A stretch of 5,613 nucleotides of DNA from positions 1 to 5,613 of the forward strand of contig JANDWE010000019.1 of the NCBI GenBank assembly GCA_024330325.1, in the 5' to 3' direction. The notes below the pieces were generated by a model. It saw nothing but the letters and a program-made list of their open reading frames with translations. It was not told the origin of the DNA and ran no database searches. The stretch's first letter is position 1, and the number at the start of each line of letters is the position of its first letter. Both the position numbers and the translations under genes were made by a program. Shown piece after piece: positions 5,165 to 5,613 of this stretch. Source of the DNA: Candidatus Nanosynbacter colneyensis. GTDB lineage: Bacteria; Patescibacteriota; Saccharimonadia; Saccharimonadales; Saccharimonadaceae.

Positions 5165-5613
5165 ATGAAGAAAACTGATAATTACGGCGCCAGAGTTAAA
5201 ATCGAGAATATTGTCGGGGGGGGCGACCTTAGTAAAGTCGATGAGAATTCGCTATTTACACTATTGACCAGATTAGCTATTGGAGAAGGTCGGATTTTTG
5301 ATATGGGCATAATATTGGCTAGTCGTGATGATAAATATTCGGGACACGTTGAATTAGCGGAGAGGCGTCTCCCTAGTCAGTCCACATCCATACAATCACC
5401 ATCTCAGTTTCCGTATGATAGGATTGAGTTGCGAAGCTGGCGAGATAAGCTGGGTGTGCAGTCTTTCGGCAGAATGAAAGGGGATTTCGACAGGGATGCT
5501 TATTTTTCTTCAGATAATGCGGAATATCTCATGAGACGAGTGGCTGCCGTGGCTGTTGGGCTTTGCTTGGAAACGCCTTTACAAGAGCTGGATTCTGTCA
5601 AGGAGTTTTCGGC
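5165..5613 (+). CDS. Unrecognised protein, 3' partial, with G8 tract near its start
   Basis: A frame open from ATG 5165 to the right edge gives 149 complete codons. It begins MKKTDNYGARVKIENIVGGG and is supported by its own promoter and a ribosome binding site. The visible part has no signal peptide or membrane segment. It is a charged, apparently soluble protein with a Ser/Gln/Pro-rich stretch at about residues 70-82, an Arg/Asp-rich middle, and a more hydrophobic helical stretch (about 120-135) near the edge. I do not recognise the family. Codons 18-20 (5216-5224) contain eight consecutive G. One added G meets TAG within a few codons, and one lost G meets TGA after about 17 codons, so the tract length decides whether the protein is made. 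Base use here is less T-rich in third positions than in glyS, but this is only an impression. Confidence 0.7.
   Translation, partial: MKKTDNYGARVKIENIVGGGDLSKVDENSLFTLLTRLAIGEGRIFDMGIILASRDDKYSGHVELAERRLPSQSTSIQSPSQFPYDRIELRSWRDKLGVQSFGRMKGDFDRDAYFSSDNAEYLMRRVAAVAVGLCLETPLQELDSVKEFS
5216..5223 (+). repeat. Homopolymer run of eight G inside a coding region
   Basis: Eight consecutive G occur within the first 20 codons of the right-edge gene, in DNA that is otherwise AT-leaning. Only the 8-G length (or changes of three) keeps the 149-codon frame open. Such tracts are known slip sites for polymerases and also common sequencing-error sites. Confidence 0.85.

Overview
The window (5,613 bases, AT-leaning, all recognisable genes on the + strand) reads as densely packed chromosomal DNA from a small-genome bacterium. 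Its features are compact proteins, gene overlaps of 4 and 17 bases, and several genes whose -10 box lies almost against the start codon. The content and style fit the Candidate Phyla Radiation (Patescibacteria), perhaps Saccharibacteria (TM7). That placement is an impression from gene content and protein style, not a phylogenetic result. TGA ends two genes in tightly overlapping junctions, so the ordinary bacterial code applies and not the UGA=Gly code of Gracilibacteria or SR1.

Layout. (1) 3-608: the 3' part of a membrane-anchored protein with an extracytoplasmic domain, cut by the left edge. (2) 644-2392: a three-gene unit made of a small soluble histidine kinase, a single-domain response regulator (ATGA overlap) and recO (17-base overlap). 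It is probably driven by an extended -10 promoter just before the kinase. (3) 2410-4516: a promoter, a 17-base perfect palindrome and a Shine-Dalgarno site, then glycyl-tRNA synthetase (single-chain alpha2 type) and, nine bases on, a zinc-dependent AstE/aspartoacylase-family hydrolase. (4) 4538-5064: a promoter and a Nudix hydrolase gene broken by an in-frame TGA at codon 96, whose remaining 67 codons stay open in the same frame. (5) 5067-5613: a good sigma70-type promoter, a possible 11-codon upstream reading frame, and the 5' part of an unrecognised gene containing a run of eight G, cut by the right edge.

How the genes fit together. The kinase and regulator form a minimal cytoplasmic phosphorelay pair with no sensor or output domain, translationally tied to a recombination-repair mediator. 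glyS and the hydrolase are likely co-transcribed housekeeping or metabolic genes. No mobile element, CRISPR array, tRNA or rRNA gene was found. No clear new multi-gene system is visible. The points most worth following are the interrupted Nudix gene, the phosphorelay-recO coupling, the repeated 'extended -10 next to ATG' arrangement, the glyS leader palindrome and the G8 tract.
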